In this document: positions 11,992 through 22,644 of the stretch, piece by piece
Numbering within the stretch: position 1 is the first letter of the stretch
Layout of the letters: every line of letters begins with the position of its first letter
NCBI RefSeq assembly: GCF_900111015.1
Contig: NZ_FOFS01000004.1
Coordinates: forward strand, 186,001-250,000
Source: Solimonas aquatica
GTDB taxonomy: Bacteria > Pseudomonadota > Gammaproteobacteria > Nevskiales > Nevskiaceae
Reading direction: 5' to 3'
DNA: 64,000 nucleotides
Program-made: the position numbers and the translations under genes
Notes under the pieces: model-generated
Told to the model about the DNA's origin: nothing
The model's database searches: none
Seen by the model: the letters and a program-made list of their open reading frames with translations, nothing else

Positions 11992-12036
11992 TGGTGGAGC
12001 GGAGGAGGATCGAACTCCCGACCTTCGCATTGCGAA
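11992..12036 (-). pseudogene. tRNA-Ala(CGC) 3' half, host copy separated by island insertion
   Basis: On the minus strand this reads as the anticodon loop TTCGCAA, the descending anticodon strand TGCGA, variable loop AGGTC, T-arm GGGAG-TTCGATC-CTCCT, acceptor strand CCGCTCC, A and encoded CCA. There is no matching 5' half next to it. The acceptor strand pairs with GGGGCGG at 54,182, the start of the orphan 5' half at the other island end, including the G3-U70 alanine identity pair, and the anticodon strand pairs with TCGCG there. So this is the displaced 3' part of the host tRNA-Ala(CGC). An intrinsic terminator follows at 11,948-11,971. Confidence 0.88.
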
Positions 12037-12039
12037 CGC
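12030..12039. repeat. Left attachment core of the island (attL)
   Basis: The 10-bp sequence TTGCGAACGC here is repeated directly at 54,145-54,154. Both copies cover the anticodon loop and adjoining stem of the split tRNA-Ala, and sequence similarity stops just beyond each. A third copy lies in the intact island-borne tRNA (about 53,970-53,979). Confidence 0.75.
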
Positions 12040-12394
12040 TTTCCACGTCTTACCAGAACATAATCGTTCAGCCTCACTCCGACAATAAAACAAAGACTTA
12101 GGAGTGATTGCTACGTCCCTATGGTACCGCCCATCCCGTGTTTGAGCAACGATCCTGCAACCAAAATTGCAACCATTCGGGATGCGCAGGACAACCGGGA
12201 GCGCCGGTAATTTCAGGGCGGCCAGGAAGAGAAAGTCGTTATCTCACAGTGAGCCGCAAGTCCCGGAACAATCGAGTTGTATAGCAACGGGAGCTATGGC
12301 AGATTGAGGGCGTCGCGGCTCAGTGAGCAGCGGCACAGGACAGTGAAAGACAACGCCTCTTCCCGCACGTCGGGGATCACTGTCAGGTGCCTAT
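12040..12394. other. Island left-end non-coding stretch
   Basis: About 355 bases between the attachment core and the first gene. It holds the 20-bp repeat at 12,156-12,175 and no convincing gene; short open frames here lack ribosome sites. By position it may contain integrase arm sites and the promoter for the replication genes. Confidence 0.45.
12156..12175 (+). repeat. 20-bp direct repeat, left copy (putative integrase arm site)
   Basis: TGCAACCAAAATTGCAACCA occurs here and identically at 53,835-53,854, just upstream of the integrase start. The unit itself contains two TGCAACC motifs 12 bp apart. A repeat near both island ends, separate from the crossover core, is what arm-type binding sites of tyrosine integrases look like. 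The function is inferred from position only. Confidence 0.6.
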
Positions 12395-12784
12395 ATGCAG
12401 TCGCCGCCAACTCCCACATCTCTTGCTCTTCTTGCCGAAATCGCGGCGGGGCGAGCGTTCGTCCCCGTCGGGGCAGTCGCCCATCTCGTGGGACTCGCAC
12501 CACAGACGATTAGAAATCGCGCGCATCCGCGCTCCCCCGCACCGCTTGCGTTCGCAGTAGTGAAGATGGGCGGCAACCGCGGACGGCTCCAGGTTCATGT
12601 CGATAGCCTGCGCCGCTATCTGGTCGAGATCGAAGAACGCGTTCAACTTTCTCTCAATCAGCAGCCAGCCGATCCGGTCGAACCGGGAAACCAGCCGCGC
12701 GCCGAAGAGAAACCGCACGCAGGCCGGTCAAAAGAACGGATAGCACATGCTTTCGCCAAAGGGCGAAAAGCTGTGGCCAAGTAA
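12395..12784 (+). CDS. Helix-turn-helix DNA-binding protein of the replication module
   Basis: This 129-residue protein has an N-terminal winged-helix/excisionase-like segment, FVPVGAVAHLVGLAPQTIRNRAH, where the helix after the glycine turn would read DNA, followed by a basic C-terminal tail (KERIAHAFAKGRKAVAK). It is 16 bp upstream of the RepA-like gene in the order small regulator, helicase, initiator. That order matches the repF-repA-repC order of IncQ plasmids such as RSF1010, so it may be an autoregulator; an excisionase role is also possible. Sequence identity to RepF is not claimed. Confidence 0.6.
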   Translation: MQSPPTPTSLALLAEIAAGRAFVPVGAVAHLVGLAPQTIRNRAHPRSPAPLAFAVVKMGGNRGRLQVHVDSLRRYLVEIEERVQLSLNQQPADPVEPGNQPRAEEKPHAGRSKERIAHAFAKGRKAVAK

Positions 12785-12800
12785 GCAGATTGGGCACGCC

Positions 12801-13712
12801 ATGACGCTTCGCTCACTGCAGTGGCCAGATTGGGATGAATCACCGCCACCCCTCGACTACGTGCTGCCAGGCCTGCTGGCTGGAACAGTCGGGGCTCTTG
12901 TTTCTCCGGGTGGCATGGGCAAGTCGATGCTGATCCTGCAGCTGTTGCTGTTGGTCGCCAGCGCGAACGATTTGATTGGGCTCGGCGGCGAATGGGGTAC
13001 GGGACCGGTCACATATATGCCGGCGGAAGACCCGGACATCGCGATTCAACATCGACTGCACGCACTCAAGTCGCATCTGACTGCGGAGCAGTACGAAATG
13101 GCCCGCGAACGGATTTCGATTCATCCGCTTGTTGGGACGATGCCCGACCTGAATGATGACCACTGGCGCAGCGAGATTCGCAAGGTTGCTGATGGCCGTC
13201 GCCTGTTGGTGATCGACACGCTGCGGCGATTCCACCGTGCCGATGAAAATCACTCAGGGGAGATGGCGGAAGTTGTTGCCAGACTTGAAGCCATCGCAGC
13301 CGAGTCCGGCTGCACGATCATCTTTCTGCATCACGCTGCCAAGGCCGCAGCCCTGAACGGACATGGCGATCAGCAGCAGGCCAGCCGCGGTGCGTCAGTT
13401 TTGACCGATAACATCCGATGGCAGGCCTATCTGATCGGAATGACCGCAGAGACTGCAAAGGAACTCGACGTTGATCCTGAGCAACGCGGGCACTTCGTAA
13501 AGTTCGGGCTTTCGAAAGTGAACTATGGCGCGCCAACCGCTGAAAAATGGCTGCGCCGGCATCCGGGCGGGGTCTTACTACCTGATCCAAACCTGCAGCT
13601 GAAAGCAAGCTCAGGAAAACGACGGGTTAAGCATCACAGCGGCAGAGAGCCGTCCGCCCTCGACATTGCCATGCGATCGGAAAAGTATCGCACCGCATCA
13701 CGAGGCACTTGA
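12801..13712 (+). CDS. repA: RepA-like replicative helicase (AAA_25/RecA fold)
   Basis: The 303-residue product has Walker A GALVSPGGMGKSM, the segment VTYMPAEDP, Walker B RRLLVIDTLRRFH and a conserved HHAAK motif followed by GASVLTDNIRWQ. This is the RSF1010 RepA class of hexameric DNA helicases, widespread on mobile elements. The ATG at 12,801 is preferred to an upstream in-frame ATG at 12,747 that overlaps the previous gene. Its stop overlaps the initiator start (TGATG). A helicase, initiator and iteron-like repeats together suggest autonomous replication of the excised island. Confidence 0.82.
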   Translation: MTLRSLQWPDWDESPPPLDYVLPGLLAGTVGALVSPGGMGKSMLILQLLLLVASANDLIGLGGEWGTGPVTYMPAEDPDIAIQHRLHALKSHLTAEQYEMARERISIHPLVGTMPDLNDDHWRSEIRKVADGRRLLVIDTLRRFHRADENHSGEMAEVVARLEAIAAESGCTIIFLHHAAKAAALNGHGDQQQASRGASVLTDNIRWQAYLIGMTAETAKELDVDPEQRGHFVKFGLSKVNYGAPTAEKWLRRHPGGVLLPDPNLQLKASSGKRRVKHHSGREPSALDIAMRSEKYRTASRGT

Positions 13713-14482
13713 TGGCAGCGCTGCGCGAACGGAATCCGACGACCACGGCAGTGCCGGCCAGAGTGCGGATGTTCCAAGCCACCATCCGGCCTCAGCGTCT
13801 CAACAAAGCCACCATCGAAACTGAGCATGGCCGCCTGATCGTTTCCGGCCGATTGGGACAACGACATGCCGACCTCTATGAAGGCATCTTGCGGCATGCA
13901 AAGCCGCATAGGAATCCCCAAACGAAGGAGATCGAAGCTCACGTCATTGATGTCGATGCGTCGCAGCTGCGGCGGGTACTTTCGGATCGCTACAGCCATC
14001 AGCAGATGTGGCAATTGGCAACAGAATTACGAGAAGCTGTCGTGGAGATTTACACTCCAAGAGTTCAAGCGCTTGGAGGCATCATCAACGATATCGCAAG
14101 GTACCGCGTTGATGGGGAAATCCTGACCGGCGCTCTCGCCGGTGAATGCCGAGTTCGGTGGACGATTCAGCTGGGGCGAGTCGTTCAAGAATTCCTCGAC
14201 AAGGACATCCGGCGGTACTACGACCCCGGCCTTGTGGCGCGGCTCTCAACAGGGATTGGACAAGCGGTTGCACGATGGCTGCTCACCCATCATCGGCAAC
14301 GGCAACCAACCGGAGGTTGGTACATCGATACTGTGATTGAAGCTGTCTGCGGCGCCCAGGCTGATGCAACGTTGAGAAAACGTCGCTATGAATTGCGCCG
14401 GGACGCCGATGGTCTCGCGCGACTTGGCATCTCGCTCCTCTCGGATCGAATCAACTTAGTGGATTTCAGTCCCGGAGACTAA
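13712..14482 (+). CDS. repC: RepC-like winged-helix replication initiator
   Basis: This 256-residue basic protein is translationally coupled to repA (TGATG). Its body (TIETEHGRLIVSGRLGQRHADLYEGILRHA... and a C-terminal RKRRYELRRDADGLARLGI segment) has the mixed alpha/beta, winged-helix look of plasmid initiators. In IncQ plasmids the initiator RepC directly follows RepA, and RepC binds iterons in oriV. Iteron-like repeats lie about 30 bp downstream here. The identification rests on gene order plus general resemblance, not on a diagnostic motif. Confidence 0.62.
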   Translation: MAALRERNPTTTAVPARVRMFQATIRPQRLNKATIETEHGRLIVSGRLGQRHADLYEGILRHAKPHRNPQTKEIEAHVIDVDASQLRRVLSDRYSHQQMWQLATELREAVVEIYTPRVQALGGIINDIARYRVDGEILTGALAGECRVRWTIQLGRVVQEFLDKDIRRYYDPGLVARLSTGIGQAVARWLLTHHRQRQPTGGWYIDTVIEAVCGAQADATLRKRRYELRRDADGLARLGISLLSDRINLVDFSPGD

Positions 14483-14515
14483 GGGCCATATGATTCACGG
14501 CACGGCGTTCCGTTG

Positions 14516-14585
14516 ACGCCCGACCTCATTCCATATCCGCCCGGACTGTTCTGTACCCGCCCGGATGCGTGCCGCAGCCGCCCGG
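14516..14585 (+). repeat. Four iteron-like repeats phased at 20-21 bp (putative oriV)
   Basis: The octamer CCGCCCGG occurs at 14,537, 14,557 and 14,578, with a degenerate ACGCCCGA at 14,516. Start-to-start spacings are 21, 20 and 21 bp, placing all on one DNA face. They lie immediately after a RepC-like gene, and an array of strong hairpins follows. IncQ oriV has 20-bp iterons read by RepC, followed by hairpin priming sites (ssi). The function is inferred from this arrangement. Confidence 0.55.
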
Positions 14586-14598
14586 CGCTTCAGAACAT

Positions 14599-14746
14599 CT
14601 AGAGCAGTCCTACAGACTGCTCTAGCAGCAGGGGCTACCGCATCGCGGATGCCCCTGCCAGTCCAACAAAACCGTGGGGCTTTGCCCCACACCCCACACT
14701 CGCCGCCGTGAGGCTCGGGAGCTGGGCCATTTGCCCAGCTCCCGAG
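14599..14746. other. Array of four strong hairpins (ssi- or oriT-like)
   Basis: Four inverted repeats occur in 150 bp with no gene. 14,599-14,625 is an 11-bp stem (CTAGAGCAGTC) with a 5-base loop. 14,628-14,658 is an 8-bp outer stem (GCAGGGGC) with an inner CCGC/GCGG. 14,674-14,690 is a 7-bp stem (GTGGGGC) with loop TTT. 14,714-14,746 is a 14-bp perfect stem (CTCGGGAGCTGGGC) with loop CATTT. Such stem-loops serve as single-strand initiation sites or nicking regions on plasmids. No run of T follows the last, so it is not an obvious terminator. Confidence 0.55.
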
Positions 14747-14866
14747 GCGAGGCTATTTTGACCGTCTCGGAGATCAACGACCGCCCGACGGCTCGCCAAA
14801 AAACGGCGAACCGACGGATCGATCATTGACCTCCGTTCCGGCCGATACTCATGAGCACGAAGGCCA

Positions 14867-14937
14867 ATCGATTCGAGCGAATCGATTTTATTGACAGGCG
14901 TGTCGTGCGCGCCAAAAATCGATCAGAGGTGATCGAT
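14867..14937. promoter_or_regulatory. Two HipB-type operator palindromes
   Basis: Two 20-bp dyads lie just before the hipB start: 14,867-14,886 (ATCGATTCG-AG-CGAATCGAT) and 14,918-14,937 (ATCGATCA-GAGG-TGATCGAT). Centres are 51 bp apart and both are followed by TTTTAT. The second ends 3 bp before the ATG. Paired palindromes upstream of an antitoxin are the usual site for autorepression by HipB; the exact motif here is different from E. coli's, so binding is inferred. Confidence 0.65.
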
Positions 14938-14940
14938 TTT

Positions 14941-15228
14941 ATGCGCGTTCCCATTACCAATACACAAGATCTGGGTCTGCTGATCCGCGCCGCGCGGAAA
15001 GCGGGAAAAATCCGCATGGACGACTTGCCGACGGCGGGTCCCGTGTTCGTGCGCCATGTCGAACGCGGCAAGGAAACAGCACAGATCGGCCACGTCCTTC
15101 GCCTGCTCGATGAACTAGGGATTCGGCTGGCTGCAGACGTACCCGATAACGTAGAAGCCGTATTGAACCGCCTGCGGCAGGAAGATGCCAAGTCGGGTAC
15201 AGCTTCCGTGCGCGAGAACAAGCGCTGA
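14941..15228 (+). CDS. hipB: HipB-like antitoxin / XRE-type repressor
   Basis: From ATG 14,941 the product is 95 residues: ITNTQDLGLLIRAARKAGKIRMDDLPTAGPVFVRHVERGKETAQIGHVLRLLDELGIRL is the HipB form of the XRE helix-turn-helix. An upstream in-frame ATG at 14,851 would translate through the two operator palindromes and is rejected for that reason. The stop overlaps the hipA start (TGATG). HipB neutralises the HipA kinase and represses the operon; with the toxin gene truncated it may be left as an orphan repressor. Confidence 0.8.
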   Translation: MRVPITNTQDLGLLIRAARKAGKIRMDDLPTAGPVFVRHVERGKETAQIGHVLRLLDELGIRLAADVPDNVEAVLNRLRQEDAKSGTASVRENKR

Positions 15229-15599
15229 TGGCGCGCGCCCTCGAAGTTTTCGCGGGCGGCCATAGGGTCGGCCAGCTACGCGAACAGGATGACATCTGGG
15301 AGTTTGAGTACGCCCCGGAATGGCAAGCCAGCGGCGAGGCGTTCGATCTATCGCCCGCGCTTTCGCGGCGAAGCTTGCTTCATCGCGACGGGTCCAGCCA
15401 GCGGCCGGTGCAGTGGTATTTCGACAACCTGCTTCCGGAAGAAGGGCTGCGCACGCTGCTGTCGAATGACGCAGGTGTTCCAGAGGCCGATGCATTTGGC
15501 TTGCTCGCCCACTTCGGCCGTGAATCGGCGGGCTCGCTGACCCTGCCGCCCCAGGGTGGTGCGTATTGCCAGCGGGTTGCGCAGCCAATGCCAAGCTAA
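15228..15599 (+). pseudogene. hipA: hipA, truncated to its N-terminal domain
   Basis: This open frame encodes 123 residues matching the HipA N-terminal domain: an opening beta segment, WEFEYAPEW, RDGSSQRPVQWYFDNLLPEEGLR and DAFGLLAHFGRESAGSLTLPP. The family has about 400-440 residues, with the kinase catalytic core in the missing C-terminal two thirds. Similarity stops around 15,557, after which about 14 unrelated codons run to a stop. The coding frame is intact up to the break, so the loss is a truncation by insertion or deletion, not a frameshift. The metal-resistance cassette begins right after it. Toxin activity is not expected. Confidence 0.78.
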
Positions 15600-15615
15600 C
15601 TGCACCCCATTGCCA

Positions 15616-15635
15616 TAGAAGCTGCGCAGCTTCTA
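15616..15635. repeat. 20-bp perfect palindrome at the cassette edge
   Basis: TAGAAGCTGC-GCAGCTTCTA is a perfect palindrome in the 80-bp gap between the broken hipA and cadR (convergent). It may be a bidirectional terminator without a T-run, or a scar of the recombination that truncated hipA. Confidence 0.5.
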
Positions 15636-15681
15636 GCAGCTGCTTGCGCGGTTGAACCCACAACGCACTCAAGCGCTCTTT

Positions 15682-16137
15682 TCAGTTCGCACAGCGCGTT
15701 CGCCCAACGTGACTTTTCGAGGTGGACCGCGTAGGTGACGCGGCTGACAGCTCTCGGAGTACGCCACAGTCTTTGGTTGTAGTCGGCGTATCGCAGCGGG
15801 CTCGAATTGCCTTTAGCTCCGATTGCAGTCGGCGCAACACTCGCATGCGGTCTGCGACATGTTCGATGTGCGCATCCAGAAGGGCATTGACCTCTTCGCA
15901 ACCGTGTTCGGGATCGTCCCGCAACTTCAGCAGGTGGCGGATTTCCTGAAGCGTCATGTCCAGCGCTCGGCAATGCAGGATGAATTCAAGCCGCTCCCGA
16001 TCCTGCGGCGTGTAGAGTCGATAGTTGCCGCCAGTGCGGGCTGGCTTTTGCAGCAGTTGCTCACGCTCGTAATACCGGACGGTCTCCACGGGGACTTCCA
16101 GTGCCTGAGCCAGTTCGCCGATTTTCAGAGTGGTCAT
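15682..16137 (-). CDS. cadR: CadR/PbrR-type MerR-family metal sensor
   Basis: This 151-residue protein has an N-terminal winged helix (KIGELAQALEVPVETVRYYEREQLL) and the MerR dimer helix. The metal-ligand cysteines are at positions 80 (HGCEEVN), 115 (RARCDTP) and 124 (KDCGVLREL), the Cd(II)/Pb(II) pattern of CadR/PbrR. A long tail rich in Ser, Thr and Arg follows. MerR proteins bind an over-long -35/-10 spacer and untwist it when metal binds. A matching promoter lies divergently at 16,157-16,187, and a second copy precedes the FTR1 gene at 27,541-27,571. Confidence 0.88.
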   Translation of the reverse strand: MTTLKIGELAQALEVPVETVRYYEREQLLQKPARTGGNYRLYTPQDRERLEFILHCRALDMTLQEIRHLLKLRDDPEHGCEEVNALLDAHIEHVADRMRVLRRLQSELKAIRARCDTPTTTKDCGVLRELSAASPTRSTSKSHVGRTRCAN

Positions 16138-16156
16138 GAGGGGTTCCCAGTAGCGC

Positions 16157-16187
16157 TTGACCCTGAAGTTACTACAGGGTGTTTAAT
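16157..16187 (+). promoter_or_regulatory. CadR-type promoter/operator of the czc operon
   Basis: The -35 TTGACC (16,157-16,162) and -10 TTTAAT (16,182-16,187) are separated by 19 bp, the stretched spacer of MerR-activated promoters. A dyad with arms ACCCTG and CAGGGT fills the spacer. It points toward 16,246 and lies 20 bp from the divergent cadR start. It shares 26 of 31 positions with the site at 27,541-27,571. Confidence 0.85.
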
Positions 16188-16245
16188 CCGCGCACGCCCA
16201 GCCCTTATGGGTACGAGTTCATACTGATCTGATAGCCTTGCCGAC

Positions 16246-16641
16246 ATGATCCGTGATCCCCGCCTCCAATCGTGGCTGCTGACGCTTCTCTGCGTCCTGC
16301 TGCTGCTGCGTGTGGAAGGGGCTCATCTGCACCTGTGCTTTGACGGCAATGAGCCGCCCGCCAGCATCCATCTGCTGGACATCGGCATCCATCACGGCAG
16401 TGAACCGGGTGTGTCAGCCCCGCATCAGGATCAGGACGTTTCCCTGTCGGATGAAGCGCTATTCAAGGCGAGTCAGCCCGGCTTCGATTTTCCGCCTGTA
16501 CTGCTCGCCGCACTCCTGCTCTGGGCATTGCTGCGGACGCCAATTCGCCTCACTCCGCCCTCCTCGACGCCGGTTGCTCCGTCCGCGTCGCGCGTTCTGC
16601 TGCCGCCGCTGCGCGGCCCGCCGCCTCTTACCTCCCGCTGA
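16246..16641 (+). CDS. Small exported protein, first gene of the czc operon (CzcI-like position)
   Basis: This 131-residue protein has an N-terminal signal/anchor (LLTLLCVLLLLRVEGAHLHLCF), several histidines and aspartates after it, and a second hydrophobic segment (VLLAALLLWALL) before a proline-rich tail. I do not recognise a defined family. In czc operons a small periplasmic protein such as CzcI often sits ahead of czcC; the position, about 60 bp after the CadR promoter, fits that role. Metal binding by the His/Asp cluster is conjecture. Confidence 0.6.
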   Translation: MIRDPRLQSWLLTLLCVLLLLRVEGAHLHLCFDGNEPPASIHLLDIGIHHGSEPGVSAPHQDQDVSLSDEALFKASQPGFDFPPVLLAALLLWALLRTPIRLTPPSSTPVAPSASRVLLPPLRGPPPLTSR

Positions 16642-16730
16642 TTCCCTAAGCGTTCGCCGTCGCACTGCTGCTGGTGCGCGGCTCCATTCAGGCGCCGCCA
16701 TTCCAAGCGCGGTGCCGACGGGAGGTTTCC

Positions 16731-18014
16731 ATGAGGCTTTACCCCGCACGCGCATTGCGCGCGTGTTCGATGCTTTTGCTGTTCACGATGTTCTCCGCTC
16801 AGGCGGCAGAGCCTACGCAGGCGCTCACCTTGCGTCAGGCGATCGATGCCGCGCTGGCCGGCAATCCCGAGTTGCAGACCTTTTCGTTTGCGTTCAAGGC
16901 GCAGGATGCACGCAGCCAACAGGCTGGGCTGCGTCCCGCGCCGGAAGTTTCTCTTGGTGCCGAAAACATCTTCGGTTCGGGAGAGACGAAAGGCACCGAT
17001 GCTGCCGAATACACTTTCGCGCTGTCTCAGGTCATTGAGCTAGGCGGTAAGCGCGATGCGCGCTTGGGCGCGGCGCAGGCCGGGCGCGGTTCGCTGGATA
17101 TCGAGCGCCAAGCGCGCCAGCTCGACGTTCTGGCCGAGGTCACGCGCCGGTTCATCGCTGTGGCGGCCGGGCAGGAACAGCTGCGGCTTGCCCGTAGCGC
17201 CGTCGAACTGGCGCAGAAAACGGTCGAGGGATCGGAAATGCGCGTCAAGGCGGCCAAGTCGCCGCATGCCGAATTCGACCGCGCGCGCATTGCGCTTGAT
17301 CGAACGCGTCTCGACGAACGACGTGCCGTCGCCGAACTCGACAGCGCACGCAAGCAGCTCTCCGCGACATGGGGTGACTCACAGCCGATGATCGCCGGTC
17401 GCGTCATCGGCGACGTCCAGGCGAACCTATTTACGCTGCCAGACCCCGGCGAGTTCCCCACGCTCGTCGCGCGCCTGTCGTCGAATCCCGATCTGCTGCG
17501 GTTTGCCTCCGAGGCCCGCTTACGTGACGCCGAGCTTCGGCTTGCCGTGAGCCAGCGCCGGCCCGATGTCACGTTTGGCGCCGGCATCCGGCGTCTGGAA
17601 GCCACGAAGGATGAGGCCTTCGTCGCCTCGCTGTCGGTTCCACTGTTCAGCGGCCGTCGCGCAGAAAGCTTCGTGGCCGAGGCCAAAGCCAATCGCGAGC
17701 TGGTCGATGCCGAACGCCGCGTTGCGCAGGTAAAGGCGGAAGCGACGCTCTATGAGCTGCATCGCCAACTCGTCCGCACCGTCGCCGAGGCCGAGACGCT
17801 GTCTCGCGACATCGTGCCGCGAACCGAGGAAGCGCTGAAGGAAACCGAATATGCCTACCAGCGTGGGCGCTACAGCTACCTCGAACTGGTCGATGCGCAA
17901 CGTGAGTTCCTTGCCCTGCAGGGCACCCTCATCGAAACCGCGGCTGATGCCCACGTGCTGCGTGCCGAAATCGAGAGGCTGACGAACGCTCCACTTATTG
18001 GCACGAACCCCTAA
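16731..18014 (+). CDS. czcC: CzcC-type outer-membrane efflux channel
   Basis: From ATG 16,731 (ribosome site GGGAGG) the product is 427 residues with a signal peptide (to about residue 26, AQAAE). Two TolC-type repeats follow: LTLRQAIDAALAGNPELQ near the N-terminus and long coiled-coil helices, with YQRGRYSYLELVDAQREFLALQGTLIETAADAH near the end. It is the outer-membrane exit duct for the CzcCBA tripartite pump exporting divalent cations such as Cd, Zn and Co. The next gene starts 15 bp downstream. Confidence 0.9.
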   Translation: MRLYPARALRACSMLLLFTMFSAQAAEPTQALTLRQAIDAALAGNPELQTFSFAFKAQDARSQQAGLRPAPEVSLGAENIFGSGETKGTDAAEYTFALSQVIELGGKRDARLGAAQAGRGSLDIERQARQLDVLAEVTRRFIAVAAGQEQLRLARSAVELAQKTVEGSEMRVKAAKSPHAEFDRARIALDRTRLDERRAVAELDSARKQLSATWGDSQPMIAGRVIGDVQANLFTLPDPGEFPTLVARLSSNPDLLRFASEARLRDAELRLAVSQRRPDVTFGAGIRRLEATKDEAFVASLSVPLFSGRRAESFVAEAKANRELVDAERRVAQVKAEATLYELHRQLVRTVAEAETLSRDIVPRTEEALKETEYAYQRGRYSYLELVDAQREFLALQGTLIETAADAHVLRAEIERLTNAPLIGTNP

Positions 18015-18029
18015 TCGAGATTCCGAACC

Positions 18030-22171
<4,142 letters not shown>

Positions 22172-22186
22172 GCCCTCTCAAATTAC

Positions 22187-22205
22187 GGCGGCGCTTGGCG
22201 CCGCC
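22187..22205 (+). terminator. Hairpin between czcA and the PII-like gene
   Basis: A perfect 8-bp stem, GGCGGCGC-TTG-GCGCCGCC, is followed by a pyrimidine-rich stretch (GCCTTCTTTC). It may attenuate transcription into the PII-like and cadA genes or stabilise the czcCBA mRNA. The T-run is poor, so it is a weak terminator at most. Confidence 0.45.
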
Positions 22206-22229
22206 GCCTTCTTTCAAGGAGGTTTCACC

Positions 22230-22568
22230 ATGAAACTGGTCAAGGCATTTATCCACCACGTCCGCGCTGCAGACGTGGTTCAAGCGCTGGCGGATGCCGG
22301 CTACCGCAACCTGACGCTGCAGGATGTCAGGGGCATGCTCAAACCCATCACCGAAAACGAACGGGACTACACCGCAGACGCCGGAGGCTTGGTGATTTCC
22401 GAGGTGCGGCTCTCGTTGGTCGTCGAGGATGAGGAAGTAGACGCGGTGACGTCGATCATCCGGACGGTCGGTCGCGTTGGCCATCATGCGCACGTCTGTG
22501 GATACATCTACGTCAGCCCGGTCGAGCAGGCATTGCCGATCGGCGGGCCGTCAGACCTCGCGCCTTAG
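22230..22568 (+). CDS. PII-like signalling protein of the czc operon
   Basis: This 112-residue protein has a PII/GlnK-style fold pattern: MKLVKAFIHHVRAADVVQALADAGYRNLTLQDVRGM at the start, the T-loop-like region around LKPITENERDYT, then SEVRLSLVVEDEEVDAVTSIIRTVGR and GYIYVSPVEQAL. PII-like proteins are known next to heavy-metal RND operons, where they may sense metal or nucleotides; the classic uridylylated tyrosine context is not obvious. The ribosome site AAGGAGG is very strong. The ATPase gene follows after 76 bp. Confidence 0.78.
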   Translation: MKLVKAFIHHVRAADVVQALADAGYRNLTLQDVRGMLKPITENERDYTADAGGLVISEVRLSLVVEDEEVDAVTSIIRTVGRVGHHAHVCGYIYVSPVEQALPIGGPSDLAP

Positions 22569-22644
22569 CTGCTGCCGTCTTCCTTCGCGCGTTGCTTGCT
22601 ACGAGCGTCTTCTCGTTATTCACGGTTTCTGGTCGGAATATTCA

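Noticed and set aside
15228-15599. Functional HipA toxin
   Set aside because: The kinase core is missing; only the N-terminal domain remains.
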